DNA of 64,000 nt from Sphingobacteriales bacterium TSM_CSM (lineage in GTDB: Bacteria; Bacteroidota; Bacteroidia; Chitinophagales; UBA2359), in contig MTCR01000093.1 of assembly GCA_002212725.1 (NCBI GenBank), positions 1 to 64,000 of the forward strand. The letters run 5' to 3'. Under the pieces are notes generated by a model. The model was not told where the DNA came from. It ran no database searches and worked only from the letters and a program-made list of their open reading frames with translations. Below, in pieces: positions 1-9,340 of the stretch. The position numbers and the translations under genes were made by a program. Positions within the stretch are counted from its first letter, which is position 1. Every line of letters starts with the position of its first letter.

Positions 1-25
1 GAAGCGCAATGAGTTTTTGCGAAGC

Positions 26-1293
26 GTAATAATCGTACCATCGAGGAATTGAAACAAGATAATATCAGAGCAATACCGGAAACGTTGAAAGTAATAATCG
101 TACCATCGAGGAATTGAAACTTAGCAAGTGCTAAGGCATATGAAGGCTGTTCTTGTAATAATCGTACCATCGAGGAATTGAAACTCCGCATGTACAGTGG
201 TCAGCCCGGCAAGTTTGCGTAATAATCGTACCATCGAGGAATTGAAACTTGTTTTTAGGGTTCTGTTTCCAAATGTTGTAAATCGTAATAATCGTACCAT
301 CGAGGAATTGAAACAATAGTATTCGATGCCAGACAGCATGTTGGCAACGGTAATAATCGTACCATCGAGGAATTGAAACGCGAGTGTAAAGGTGTGCATG
401 GCGGCAATCGCCAGGTAATAATCGTACCATCGAGGAATTGAAACGAGGGGGATGTGAACATTAAGAATAGATGCGGGCGTAATAATCGTACCATCGAGGA
501 ATTGAAACGGTAATAAAAACCCAACCCATCGCCGGGGAAACGGTGTAATAATCGTACCATCGAGGAATTGAAACAGATGTAGCGCCCGTATTGCCGCAGG
601 TAACAATACCGTAATAATCGTACCATCGAGGAATTGAAACGAACTTAAAAAGCCAATGCCCGTAAAATTGCCGCGGTAATAATCGTACCATCGAGGAATT
701 GAAACCAGTTGCCCACCGAACAGGCAGAATAATGCAAAACGGTAATAATCGTACCATCGAGGAATTGAAACTAGAATTACCCTGAATATATTGGATAGCG
801 GATTTCGTAATAATCGTACCATCGAGGAATTGAAACCCCTGCATAACCCAAGAGTAAAAAAAACCGATTAAGTAATAATCGTACCATCGAGGAATTGAAA
901 CTAGTTGCAGGCTCTACACCCACCGGCGGAAGCATAAGTAATAATCGTACCATCGAGGAATTGAAACGGCGTTGCCGCTAATGCGCAAATTGCCGGGGTT
1001 GTTGTAATAATCGTACCATCGAGGAATTGAAACAATTTCAGCAAATCAGAATTTGACAGCCCCGATGGTAATAATCGTACCATCGAGGAATTGAAACACG
1101 CAATAATAAACCCACTATTGCCGCACCCGCTTTGTAATAATCGTACCATCGAGGAATTGAAACAAAGTGGTTGTTATTGATGCTGCTAATTCTTATTTGT
1201 AATAATCGTACCATCGAGGAATTGAAACAGAGGAAAGCCTGCAAACAATCAAGGAGTTAAACGGTAATAATCGTACCATCGAGGAATTGAAAC
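26..1293 (+). CRISPR. CRISPR array, 20 repeats and 19 complete spacers, open at the left edge
   Basis: Twenty copies of a 30-bp repeat, beginning GTAATAATCG and ending GGAATTGAAAC, start at 26, 91, 155, 219, 285, 350, 415, 479, 545, 611, 676, 742, 807, 872, 938, 1004, 1068, 1134, 1199 and 1264. By eye all copies are identical, including the last. Spacers are 34-36 bp and all differ. The repeat end ATTGAAAC is the typical 5' crRNA handle of type I-B and type III systems, which suggests transcription on the plus strand with the leader to the left, outside the window. Bases 1-25 are either the end of another spacer or the leader edge. No cas gene lies in the window, so the subtype is inferred from the repeat only. 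Confidence 0.98.
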
Positions 1294-1796
1294 AAAGCAA
1301 ACAAGACGTTACAGTACTAATACCATAGTCTTCTTTGAAACTGCAGTCAAACCCAACAACTATTGGTATTACTTGCTTTTTGTTATTTTACAGTAATTTG
1401 GGGTTGTTCCCAAACAGACTAACTTTTGAGAGGGTGTAGCCTCAATTTGGGGTAAAAAGAAGGGTATTTGCATGGCATAACAGCGGTTACCTGCAAAAAA
1501 ACAGACAAACATCATATCCGTCCTTATGAAAACCGGCGTTAATAAAACAGGAATGCAGGGCAAGAGGCAGGAGTCCTCAGTGCCCGGAATGGGACCCCGA
1601 AAATCGGAACGGGCACCGAGAAATCGGGGCAGGCCGACTACAGTGCATATTGCAAGCCCATTTTCAGGAAAACTTGACTTTGGGGCACTTTTGGGTTAAG
1701 CCAAATTAGCAATCTTTAATATTGGGTTACTGTCACCAATACAATAAACAACATAAAACACCCAACTAAACACCATTCGTTTGCAGCAAGCCAGTT
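1294..1796. other. Non-coding stretch between the CRISPR array and the first gene
   Basis: No convincing gene is seen. A 64-codon minus-strand frame at 1369-1563 has no recognisable features. The GC-rich patch at about 1577-1640 contains short partly repeated blocks of the type CCGAAAATCGG and CCGAGAAATCGG. No degenerate repeat follows the last intact one at 1264-1293. Confidence 0.5.
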
Positions 1797-2915
1797 TTAA
1801 CTTTTGCTAACCTTAAAATTGGTAGCACGAAGCCATTTGGTAATAAAATGCTCACTGCCAGATAATTTACCAATATAATAGTTGCGGGTGGTTGAAAAAG
1901 CGGTTGAATACTGCGGGTCTTCAGAAACAACGGTGCGGCTGCCTGCCCAATTGGAGTGTATAAAATGCACACCCCACTGGTCGTACTTGGCAAAACCTAC
2001 GTGGTTATCTAAGCCCACAATATATAAACCATAGCCCATTTTTCTAATGGCATCAATGGCGGTGTTTTTGCTGCTGTAGTGGTAGTATTCTTCTGCACTT
2101 AAGCTGCGCACAATATCTACCGGCCACTGCTGTGCCAGCGTGTAGCGGTTTACATTTATGCCCAAATGGTTTAAAGTAGTAGAAACAAGGTAGCCGCAGG
2201 CAATGGTACCGCTTCCGGGGTTTTCGGTATGGCCGTAAAAATCCCAGGGGGTTCCATACCAAAAGGGCATAATATGGTTCAGAAATGCCTCGTTGAATAA
2301 ATCGGCGGCATCTTTCAAAACGGCTTCGCGTTCCTGTTCAGAGCGGCTGTTGTCTAATTTTTGTTCCAGAAACCGGCGATGCTTCTTAATATCGGTTACA
2401 ACGTTGCGGTAACTGCCCGAAGCAATATCGGGTTTGTAGCCGGCATAGGGTTCGTAGGCATCGGCGGCAGGCACCATTTTCATAGAGTATCGCAGGGCGT
2501 CATCAAGGCTGGCGCCGGCAGATTTTACCATTTTCCTGCTCGATGTTGCTCTGTAACTCTGCTCTTCTTCGTTGCCTGAGGTTTCAATATTGGCTGCAAT
2601 AAAATCTGCTGCCGGCAGCGCGCCATTTTTCAGTTGGCGGTATTTGGCCGCTTTTTTTGCTTTTCGCGAGGCAAAGGCGGTGTTGCGCTGTTTTTGTTTA
2701 CCCTTTTGGGCTAATCCGGTTTGGGTTTCCGAAACGGCATTGCCATCGGCATCGGGTGTGGCAGGAATTACGGCGGGGTCGTTTAAACAACCTATGCCCT
2801 CGGGCGCATAGCAAATGCGATAACTCGATATATCGGCATATTCGGTATAGCTGTTCAGTCCTTTAAGGGGCAACAGCATGGCCACTACACCCAGCAGCGT
2901 GGAGAATTTGGTCAT
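1797..2915 (-). CDS. Secreted NlpC/P60- or papain-fold cysteine hydrolase-like protein
   Basis: This 372-residue protein starts with a hydrophobic segment (residues 5-20) that looks like a signal peptide. A lysine-rich, low-complexity middle (about 50-210) follows. The C-terminal part has a plausible catalytic layout: Cys240 in TIACGY, His305 in DNHVGF, and His320/Asn322 in IHSNW. The order Cys, His, Asn is that of papain-like and NlpC/P60/CHAP folds. Substrate is unknown; a peptidoglycan amide or a peptide is inferred only from the fold. It lies 66 bp upstream of nothing on its own strand except kdsA behind it, and the two are not clearly an operon. The family assignment rests on motif reading and not on a profile match. 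Confidence 0.7.
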   Translation of the reverse strand: MTKFSTLLGVVAMLLPLKGLNSYTEYADISSYRICYAPEGIGCLNDPAVIPATPDADGNAVSETQTGLAQKGKQKQRNTAFASRKAKKAAKYRQLKNGALPAADFIAANIETSGNEEEQSYRATSSRKMVKSAGASLDDALRYSMKMVPAADAYEPYAGYKPDIASGSYRNVVTDIKKHRRFLEQKLDNSRSEQEREAVLKDAADLFNEAFLNHIMPFWYGTPWDFYGHTENPGSGTIACGYLVSTTLNHLGINVNRYTLAQQWPVDIVRSLSAEEYYHYSSKNTAIDAIRKMGYGLYIVGLDNHVGFAKYDQWGVHFIHSNWAGSRTVVSEDPQYSTAFSTTRNYYIGKLSGSEHFITKWLRATNFKVSKS

Positions 2916-2981
2916 AAACGGGTATTTAAAGTGCCCTGCATTAACAGGGATTGGCTGCTTTAACTAATGTTTGATGCAAAG

Positions 2982-3794
2982 TTATGAAAAACATTGTTTA
3001 ATTTTCACCAATTGCTCCAATAAATTCTCCAACTTGCTTAAATGCAGCATGTTTGCGCCGTCTGATTTGGCTTTTTCGGGGTTGGGGTGGGTTTCAATAA
3101 AAATGCCGTTGGCACCTGCGGCAATGCCTGCGCGGGCAATGGTAGCAATAAGGTGCGGCAGTCCGCCGGTAACGCCGCTATTTTGGTTGGGTTGTTGCAG
3201 GGAGTGGGTGCAATCTAATACCACCGGCACCTTAAAATCCTGCATAATAGGAATGCTGCGGTAGTCCACCACCAGGTCGTTATAGCCAAAAGTAGTGCCG
3301 CGCTCGGTAACCCACACGTTGTTGTTGCCAGCCTGCCGCACTTTGTCAATGGCAAACTGCATGGCTTGCGGCGAGAGGAACTGTCCTTTTTTAATATTAA
3401 CGGTTTTACCGGTTAGGGCGGCGGCGGTCAGCAGGTCTGTTTGGCGGCACAAAAAAGCCGGAATTTGCAGCACATCGGCAAAGGTGGCAGCGTGGGCGGC
3501 TTCTTGCGGCAGATGAATATCGGTAGTAACGGGTATCTGGTATTGTTGTCGCACTTTACCCAATATTTCCAGTGCTTTTTCATCGCCAATTCCGGTAAAA
3601 GAGTCGGAACGGGAGCGGTTGGCCTTGCGGTACGATGCCTTAAATATATAAGGTATGGCCAGTTTTCCGGCAATTTGAATTACCCTTTCGGCTATTTCAA
3701 AAACTGTTTCTTCGGTTTCTACCACACAGGGGCCGGCAATAAGAAAAAAATTGCCGCTGTTGGTGTGTTGTAAATTGGGTATTTGTTCAAGCAT
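2982..3794 (-). CDS. kdsA: 3-deoxy-8-phosphooctulonate (KDO-8-P) synthase
   Basis: KdsA condenses phosphoenolpyruvate with arabinose 5-phosphate to form KDO-8-phosphate, the committed step to the KDO sugar of lipopolysaccharide, in the cytoplasm. The 270-residue length and conserved blocks (FKASYRKANRS, PAFLCRQTDLL, FIETHPNPEKAKSDG) fit the family. Cys23, His197, Glu234 and Asp245 line up, with a constant offset of 12, with the metal ligands Cys11, His185, Glu222 and Asp233 of the Aquifex enzyme. This makes it the metal-dependent class, unlike the E. coli enzyme, which has Asn at the cysteine position. It is followed upstream, on the same strand, by the TPR membrane gene (35 bp gap). Confidence 0.97.
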   Translation of the reverse strand: MLEQIPNLQHTNSGNFFLIAGPCVVETEETVFEIAERVIQIAGKLAIPYIFKASYRKANRSRSDSFTGIGDEKALEILGKVRQQYQIPVTTDIHLPQEAAHAATFADVLQIPAFLCRQTDLLTAAALTGKTVNIKKGQFLSPQAMQFAIDKVRQAGNNNVWVTERGTTFGYNDLVVDYRSIPIMQDFKVPVVLDCTHSLQQPNQNSGVTGGLPHLIATIARAGIAAGANGIFIETHPNPEKAKSDGANMLHLSKLENLLEQLVKIKQCFS

Positions 3795-3829
3795 AAACGG
3801 GTGCCTGTTTGCGGGCGTGCTGCCGGTAA

Positions 3830-4627
3830 TTATAATTCAGACAGCAATTTGGCTGCGCGGGTGTGGTAAACAAAATTTAAGGTTGCCGAAAGTTGCTCCA
3901 ACATTGGTTTGGCTTCTTTTGCATTGCCGCTTTGTATGTAAGCAAGGGAAATATACCAGTTTACCAGGTTTTTTATAGCGGCATCGGCGGGGGCGGTATT
4001 GGCGGCCATGTTCAGGTGGTGCAAAGCTTCGCGGGGCTGTGCGTTACCAATATGGCAAATGCCCATGTACAAATGGTCAATATAGGCATCGGGCAGTTGG
4101 TAAACAAACAGTTGGTTAAGCGAAGCAACTGAGGCGCCGTAATTTCCGGCGCGATATTTTAAGATGGCGGCGTGCCACAGGTTTTCGGCTTCGGGGTTGG
4201 TAAAAGAGCGCTCCACCGGCAATATGTCGTGTGGCGAAAAATACCTGCTTACCAAGTTTTGCTCTTTGCCCAAAGACAAGAGCAAATGGGCAAAAGGCAA
4301 CAAAAGCAGTAAACCCAGCAGCAGCGCGGTTACAACAACATAGCGGCTGTTTGCCCACCGGTATTTTTGGTACCGGTTTTCTGTCCATTCAAAATCATTA
4401 CCGGCCGAGGCATACAGAACGCTCCCGCTCATTTTTTCGGCATGTGTACTTGGGTGCAATACATCGGGCGGCAAAACAATATGCTCCCATTCTTCTTCGG
4501 GCAAAAAATTTAACTCCCCTTTCTGCAATTTGGCATGCAGCAGGCGAACTTCTTCGGCACTTAGTTTGCCGGCCAAGTACTGGTCTAAAATTTTATCAAT
4601 TTCTTCCTGGTAATAAATTTGTTGCAT
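3830..4627 (-). CDS. Single-pass membrane protein with TPR-like periplasmic region
   Basis: The predicted 265-residue protein starts at the ATG at 4627. An in-frame start at 4726 would add 33 residues that look non-native, so it was not used. The N-terminus (KILDQYLAGKLSAEEV) resembles the cytoplasmic leader of Bacteroidota anti-sigma-like membrane proteins. One strong membrane span follows (VVVTALLLGLLLLLPFAHLLL). The C-terminal half contains two or three degenerate TPR helices (LWHAAILKYRAGNYGASVASL, then LYMGICHIGNAQPREALHHL). No enzymatic motif is seen. It probably scaffolds protein contacts at the inner membrane. The gene lies 35 bp upstream of kdsA on the same strand and could be cotranscribed with it. 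Confidence 0.75.
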   Translation of the reverse strand: MQQIYYQEEIDKILDQYLAGKLSAEEVRLLHAKLQKGELNFLPEEEWEHIVLPPDVLHPSTHAEKMSGSVLYASAGNDFEWTENRYQKYRWANSRYVVVTALLLGLLLLLPFAHLLLSLGKEQNLVSRYFSPHDILPVERSFTNPEAENLWHAAILKYRAGNYGASVASLNQLFVYQLPDAYIDHLYMGICHIGNAQPREALHHLNMAANTAPADAAIKNLVNWYISLAYIQSGNAKEAKPMLEQLSATLNFVYHTRAAKLLSEL

Positions 4628-4940
4628 TTTCCGGAAACAATTATTCTTGTCAAACCGTAAACAAGAGTATAAACTCAAATTCTGCCCTAAAGTTCGGGTA
4701 TTTACCCGAATTAAACAAGTGTGCAAAAAATAAATTTATAAACTTGCCTTTTTTAGTGCCTGCGGTGTTGCCTTTGCCCTTGTTTTTGCATATTCCTGCA
4801 GGTGTTACTTGCGGCAGCATTAGTGCGGCGGGTAAACATTCGGCTTAATCATTGCGTTTTTATTGGGCTAACAAACAACGCCAAAGCGCATTTTTGCGTT
4901 TTGGTAAATACAGGCGGCCGGTTCAGCCGCCCAAAACTCC
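4628..4940. other. Divergent intergenic region
   Basis: This 313-base stretch separates the divergent TPR membrane gene (minus) and the GWxTD gene (plus), so it should hold both promoters. No exact TAnnTTTG box, stable hairpin or small gene was recognised. Confidence 0.4.
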
Positions 4941-6437
4941 ATGTTGCTCATGAAAAAACTGCTGTTTTTTTGCTGCATTACGCTGCTGCTGCCTTTTATG
5001 GCAAAAGCGCTTAACCCCATTGTTGATTTTGCTGTTTTCAGGCAGCCCGACCACAGCGCCTATGCCGAAATTTATGTGCTTATTGCCGGCAATGACCTGC
5101 TTTACCGGCCCACACCGGCAGGCACCTGGCAGGCAAAAGCAGACATTACGCTTATTTTTACTGCCGGCACGCAGGTGGCACAGTACGACCGCTATGTGCT
5201 GCTGGGCAAAGAACTGCCCGATACCGCCGGCATTAAACCCAACCTGCTCGACCTGAAGCGGTTTCCGTTGCCACCGGGCAGCTATGAACTGGAGGTAAGT
5301 ATGGCCGATGCCAACAACCCGCTGCAAACAGCCCGGCGAACTGCTACTCTTACCATACCTGCCCCCGATGTTGCGGCCATCAGCATGAGCGATGTAATGC
5401 TGGCCGATGCGTTTGTGCCCACTGCCACTACCACACAATATACAAAGTACGGATACGAAATTGTGCCCAACATTTTGGGTTATTACCCGCCGCAACTCAA
5501 CCGCCTGTCGTTTTATACCGAGGTGTACAATGCAGCCGCTGTTTTGGGGTCTGGCGCCGATTTTATGTGTACCTATGCTGTGGTAAATAACCGCCGCATG
5601 GTGGTAAACGGGCTTAGAAAGTTTAAAAAGTTAAAGGCCGATGCGGTAAACATACTCATGGCAGAATTAGACATAAGCGCCCTGCCATCGGGCAATTACT
5701 ATATATGGGTAGAAGTTCGGAACAAGCAAAACGAAGTTATTGCCGAAAATGCCGTTGTTTTTCAGCGAAACAATCCCGACGCTTCTGCCAATGCCCCGGC
5801 TTTGGTTATGCAAGGCGACGGATTGGATAAGCTGCCCGATGATGTGCCTGCATACCTCCTTGCTTTATCCGATGCCGAAGCCGCATTTTACCTTGATGCC
5901 ATAATGCCCGTTGCCACCGAACTGGAATACCAGTTTGCCCAAAATGCCCTTAACGCCAAAGACCCCGGCATAATAAAACGCAGCTTGGCCGCCTTTTGGC
6001 AACAACATGAACCGGTTGACCCTGCCCTGGCTTTTTCGCTCTACAAAGAACAAACCGATTATGTGGAAAAAACCTACCAAACCATAAAACAACACGGCTA
6101 CCAAACCGACCGCGGACGCGTTTTTCTGAAATACGGTCACCCCAACGATCTGGTACAGGTTACCAACGAACCCGGGGCACTGCCCTACGAAATTTGGCAT
6201 TACTATAAACTGAACAACAAACAGGTAAACGTAAAATTTGTGTTTTACCAACCTATTTTGGCAAGCAACGACTACCAGCTTATACACTCCGATGCGCGGG
6301 GCGAAGTTAAAGACCCCCGATGGCAAATGCGCATTTACAACACCATGAAAGAACAAAGCAACAGCAACAACCTGGATACCGAACAAATACGCAACCACTT
6401 TGGCGGAAAAGCAACCGATTTTTTTAACGACAATTAA
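4941..6437 (+). CDS. GWxTD domain-containing secreted protein
   Basis: The 498-residue protein has a signal peptide (MKKLLFFCCITLLLPFMAKA); the second Met, at 4950, is as likely a start as the first. The C-terminal third carries the GWxTD-domain signature: TDRGRVFLKYGHP, then YEIWHYY and a β-rich tail. This domain is common in Bacteroidota and related phyla, and its biochemical role is not established. The N-terminal part is β-rich and probably Ig-like. Export to the periplasm is inferred from the signal peptide. The stop codon TAA (6435-6437) is the first part of the 10-bp direct repeat flanking the mobile element that follows. Confidence 0.85.
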   Translation: MLLMKKLLFFCCITLLLPFMAKALNPIVDFAVFRQPDHSAYAEIYVLIAGNDLLYRPTPAGTWQAKADITLIFTAGTQVAQYDRYVLLGKELPDTAGIKPNLLDLKRFPLPPGSYELEVSMADANNPLQTARRTATLTIPAPDVAAISMSDVMLADAFVPTATTTQYTKYGYEIVPNILGYYPPQLNRLSFYTEVYNAAAVLGSGADFMCTYAVVNNRRMVVNGLRKFKKLKADAVNILMAELDISALPSGNYYIWVEVRNKQNEVIAENAVVFQRNNPDASANAPALVMQGDGLDKLPDDVPAYLLALSDAEAAFYLDAIMPVATELEYQFAQNALNAKDPGIIKRSLAAFWQQHEPVDPALAFSLYKEQTDYVEKTYQTIKQHGYQTDRGRVFLKYGHPNDLVQVTNEPGALPYEIWHYYKLNNKQVNVKFVFYQPILASNDYQLIHSDARGEVKDPRWQMRIYNTMKEQSNSNNLDTEQIRNHFGGKATDFFNDN

Positions 6438-6444
6438 TGGCCAC

Positions 6445-6617
6445 AACTATTCAGGTGCCATCTGTAAATCGTTGGCATTTTCTCTTGTTCCTTGCTGCTC
6501 TGAAGCATTGACCATATAGAACAAAAAAACTTTGCGCAAACCTTTGCGTTCTTTGCGGCAATATGAAAGGAATTTAGTGAAGAACATCACCAACAAAGGT
6601 GCGGCCTAAATAAGTGC
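6445..6617 (+). mobile_element. MITE-like dispersed element, copy A
   Basis: A 173-bp non-coding element starting AACTATTCAGG and ending CCTAAATAAGTGC. It aligns nearly end to end with copies at 12226-12399 and 48867-49035. The ends are imperfect inverted repeats (ACTATTCAGG against ACTTATTTAGG read from the other end). It is flanked by an imperfect 10-bp direct repeat, TAATGGCCAC (6435-6444) and TAATGGCATA (6618-6627), consistent with a decayed target-site duplication. The left copy begins with the stop codon of the GWxTD gene. No transposase is encoded. Confidence 0.85.
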
Positions 6618-6634
6618 TAATGGCATAAATCGCT

Positions 6635-6642
6635 TACCTTTG
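6635..6642 (+). promoter_or_regulatory. Putative Bacteroidota -7 promoter box (TACCTTTG)
   Basis: Exact match to TAnnTTTG, 23 bases before the ATG of the acyltransferase gene. No clear -33 TTTG is present. The box lies just outside the MITE copy A, so the insertion has replaced what was upstream of it. Confidence 0.45.
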
Positions 6643-6665
6643 CTGCCAAAGTAAACCTTCCTGCT

Positions 6666-7550
6666 GTGGCATATATAGGGTATTTGTTTTTCAGAGCAGC
6701 CGTTTTTTTCCTTTCCAGGCTGCCGTTTGCGGTGCTGTACGTATTATCCGACATACTTCGGGTGCTGTTTTACTATGTAACCGGTTACCGCAAAAAGGTA
6801 GTATTTGACAATCTGCGGCGTTGTTTTCCCGAAAAAACCGAAGCAGAAATTGCCGGCATAGCCTGGAAGTTTTACCGCAATTTTTGCGATATACTGGTTG
6901 AAAATATCAAAATTTTTAACCTTAGCCCCGATGAGTTAAGCCGTCGCTGCCGCCTCCTTAATACCGGTACAGCCGAAAACCTGTACCAAAACGGGCAAAG
7001 CATTATTGCCGTTACAGGGCATTACTGCAACTGGGAATGGTGTGCCGTCATCAGCCGGTCGGTAAAAATAAAAATCATTACCATATACCGGCCGCTGGCC
7101 AATGCCCATATAAACCAATACGGCTTGCAATCGCGTATGGCATACGGCATGTTGTTTGTACCCAACCACCAAACATCGGCCACTTTTGAGCAGTACAAAA
7201 ACCAGCCCGCCGTTTATACCTTTTTGGCCGACCAAAACCCGGGTAAAATGAGCAAAGCCATTTGGACAACCTTTTTTAACCAGCCTACCGCCTGCCCCGT
7301 TGGGCCCGAAAAACATGCCATGCTGCATAATTACCCGGTGTATTACCTGTACCTGCAAAGGGTAAAACGTGGTTATTACACCATGGAACTCATTAAACTT
7401 ACCGATACACCCGCAACCACCCAACCGGGCGAAATTACCGCCGCTTATATGCACACACTTGAAAATATAATAAAACAAAAACCCGAAAACTGGCTATGGA
7501 CACACCGCCGGTGGAAACACCAAAAACCGCCCCAAACACCGCCTGATTAA
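6666..7550 (+). CDS. Lipid A biosynthesis-type lysophospholipid acyltransferase (LpxL/HtrB family)
   Basis: A 294-residue inner-membrane acyltransferase. A hydrophobic N-terminus (residues 5-38) anchors it. The catalytic H-x4-E motif is visible as His119 and Glu124 in GHYCNWEW. A conserved C-terminal WLWTHRRWK block is also typical of the LpxL/LpxM family. Members transfer a secondary acyl chain to the lipid A precursor at the cytoplasmic face of the inner membrane. Some Bacteroidota homologues instead acylate ornithine or other lipids, so the exact acceptor is an inference. With kdsA nearby, a role in lipopolysaccharide assembly is reasonable. Confidence 0.9.
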   Translation: MAYIGYLFFRAAVFFLSRLPFAVLYVLSDILRVLFYYVTGYRKKVVFDNLRRCFPEKTEAEIAGIAWKFYRNFCDILVENIKIFNLSPDELSRRCRLLNTGTAENLYQNGQSIIAVTGHYCNWEWCAVISRSVKIKIITIYRPLANAHINQYGLQSRMAYGMLFVPNHQTSATFEQYKNQPAVYTFLADQNPGKMSKAIWTTFFNQPTACPVGPEKHAMLHNYPVYYLYLQRVKRGYYTMELIKLTDTPATTQPGEITAAYMHTLENIIKQKPENWLWTHRRWKHQKPPQTPPD

Positions 7551-7621
7551 ATAACGGCATTTTTTTGTTGCTTTTTGTTCATTTTTTAAGTCAATGATGC
7601 AATTTGCCTTTATTTTTTCAA

Positions 7622-7629
7622 TATTTTTG
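7622..7629 (+). promoter_or_regulatory. Putative -7 promoter box (TATTTTTG) for the pnt operon
   Basis: Exact TAnnTTTG match 80 bases before pntAA. A TTTG at 7603-7606 lies upstream with 15 bases between, slightly closer than the usual -33 spacing. Confidence 0.5.
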
Positions 7630-7709
7630 CACCCGCAATAACAACGCTACCGGCCAATGCAACAGCACAAGCCGGTAACGCCAACCATTTTACCACTAAC
7701 CATCCTGCA

Positions 7710-8846
7710 ATGACAATTGGCATTTTAAAAGAAACCGGCGAAGAACAACGGGTTGTTCTTTTGCCCGAAACCGTAAAACAACTCAAAGGTTTACAGGTAG
7801 CCGAAATTTTGGTAGAGCAGGAAGCCGGCGCCGGCGCTTTTGCCTCCGATGAAGATTACCGGCAAGCAGGCGCCACTATTGCGCCCGCTTCGGAAATTAT
7901 GCAACAGGCAGACCTGCTCATACGCATTACCCCCTTTTCTGCCGGTGAACTGGAACAAATAAAACCCGAAGCGGTGCTGTTGAGTGTATTTCAACCTATG
8001 ACCAACATAGATTTGACCAACACCCTTTGCCGGCAGGGGTTTACCACATTCAGCCTCGATTTGGTACCCCGCACCACCCGCGCACAAAGCATGGACATTT
8101 TATCTTCCATGGCCACCGTTGCCGGTTATAAAGCTGTACTGATGGCCGCCATGCACCTGCCCAAGTTTTTTCCCATGTTTATGACTGCTGCGGGCACCAT
8201 AACCCCGGCAAAAGTGCTGGTTTTGGGCGCAGGCGTAGCCGGTTTACAGGCCATATCCACAGCCCGCCGCCTTGGCGCTGTGGTAGAAGCCTTTGATGTG
8301 CGAACCGCCGTTAAAGAAGAGGTGCAGAGTTTGGGCGCCAAATTTGTAGAGGTAAAAGGCGCTGCCGAAGATGCAAAAGCCGGCGGCTACGCCGTAGAAC
8401 AAACCGAAGAATACAAACAACGGCAACAAGAACTTATACAGGAGCACGCCATAAAAAGCGATGTAATTATTGCCACTGCCCAAATACCGGGCAGGCGCGC
8501 CCCATTGCTTATTGCCGAAGAAACCATAGCCAAAATGAAACCCGGCTCGGTAATTGTAGATTTGGCAGCCTCTACCGGCGGCAACTGTGCCCTTACCCAA
8601 AACAACCAAACCATTGTTTGCAACGGAGTTACCATTATAGGGCAATCCAACATACCGGCCACCGTACCGGCAGATGCCAGTAAAATGTTTGGCAAAAACG
8701 TGCTCAACTTCCTTAAACTGCTCATTGCCAAAGATGGCAGCCTGACCCTCAATTTTGCCGATGATATTGTACAAGGTTCCTGCCTTACCCATAACGGACA
8801 GGTAGTAAACGAAAGAGTAAAACAAATACCCGGAATTATTGCCTGA
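7710..8846 (+). CDS. pntAA: NAD(P) transhydrogenase subunit alpha part 1 (NAD(H)-binding, domain dI)
   Basis: A 378-residue soluble dI component of the proton-translocating transhydrogenase, which exchanges hydride between NAD(H) and NADP(H). The start MTIGILKETGEEQRV and the blocks TFSLDLVPR and RAQSMDILSSMATVAGYKA are characteristic of alanine dehydrogenase/PntA proteins. The dinucleotide fold shows GAGVAG at 173-178 followed by an acidic β2 end (VVEAFDVR). The alpha chain is split here: the membrane part is the separate gene at 8950. This three-subunit arrangement matches that of Rhodospirillum rubrum rather than the two-subunit E. coli form. It is the first gene of a three-gene plus-strand operon. 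Confidence 0.97.
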   Translation: MTIGILKETGEEQRVVLLPETVKQLKGLQVAEILVEQEAGAGAFASDEDYRQAGATIAPASEIMQQADLLIRITPFSAGELEQIKPEAVLLSVFQPMTNIDLTNTLCRQGFTTFSLDLVPRTTRAQSMDILSSMATVAGYKAVLMAAMHLPKFFPMFMTAAGTITPAKVLVLGAGVAGLQAISTARRLGAVVEAFDVRTAVKEEVQSLGAKFVEVKGAAEDAKAGGYAVEQTEEYKQRQQELIQEHAIKSDVIIATAQIPGRRAPLLIAEETIAKMKPGSVIVDLAASTGGNCALTQNNQTIVCNGVTIIGQSNIPATVPADASKMFGKNVLNFLKLLIAKDGSLTLNFADDIVQGSCLTHNGQVVNERVKQIPGIIA

Positions 8847-8949
8847 TGCACAGGTTAAAGGGTAACCCGCCGGCGTTTACCCCCGCAAACCGACCACAAA
8901 CAGCACCAACACTTCTGCCGGCGCCACAGCATAAAAAGTCTTAGTAATT

Positions 8950-9264
8950 ATGAGCGAAGTATTTCACTTTTTAGGACAAAACATAGAAGCCATTTACATT
9001 TTGGCGCTATCCATTTTTTTGGGCATTGAGGTCATTTCCAATGTGCCGGCGGTGCTGCACACGCCCCTTATGTCGGGGGCAAACGCCATTCACGGCGTGG
9101 TTATCATTGGCGCAATTATCGTAATGGGCGAAGCCGACCCGCAAAACTACCTGGCGCTGGCTTTGGGTTTTATTGCCGTGATATTAGGTACGCTCAATGT
9201 GGTAGGCGGCTTTGTAGTTACCGACCGCATGTTGGAAATGTTTAAAAAGAAAGAAAAAAAATAA
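8950..9264 (+). CDS. pntAB: NAD(P) transhydrogenase subunit alpha part 2 (membrane part of dII)
   Basis: A 104-residue integral membrane subunit with three or four hydrophobic spans and the conserved HTPLMSGANAIHGVV motif, which identifies the PntAB membrane domain that helps form the proton channel. It follows pntAA by 103 bases and precedes pntB by 76, consistent with one operon. Confidence 0.96.
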   Translation: MSEVFHFLGQNIEAIYILALSIFLGIEVISNVPAVLHTPLMSGANAIHGVVIIGAIIVMGEADPQNYLALALGFIAVILGTLNVVGGFVVTDRMLEMFKKKEKK

Positions 9265-9340
9265 CACCCTGCCCTTGCCATAAAAAACAACCCATCTACA
9301 ACCAATATCTACCCAATACCCCCGAAAAGCAAATTTCCGT

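Noticed and set aside
121-1244. Several open frames across the CRISPR array on the minus strand (233, 127, 123, 99, 82 and 68 codons)
   Set aside because: They are translations of the 30-bp repeat (FQFLDGTIIT, VSIPRWYDYY, FNSSMVRLL) in different frames, a common false call over arrays.
1369-1563. 64-codon minus-strand frame between the array and the first gene
   Set aside because: No signal peptide, motif or neighbour support; composition not clearly protein-like.
4231-4848. 205-codon plus-strand frame overlapping the TPR membrane gene
   Set aside because: Mostly antisense to a gene with a clear membrane span and TPR helices; its own translation has no coherent feature.
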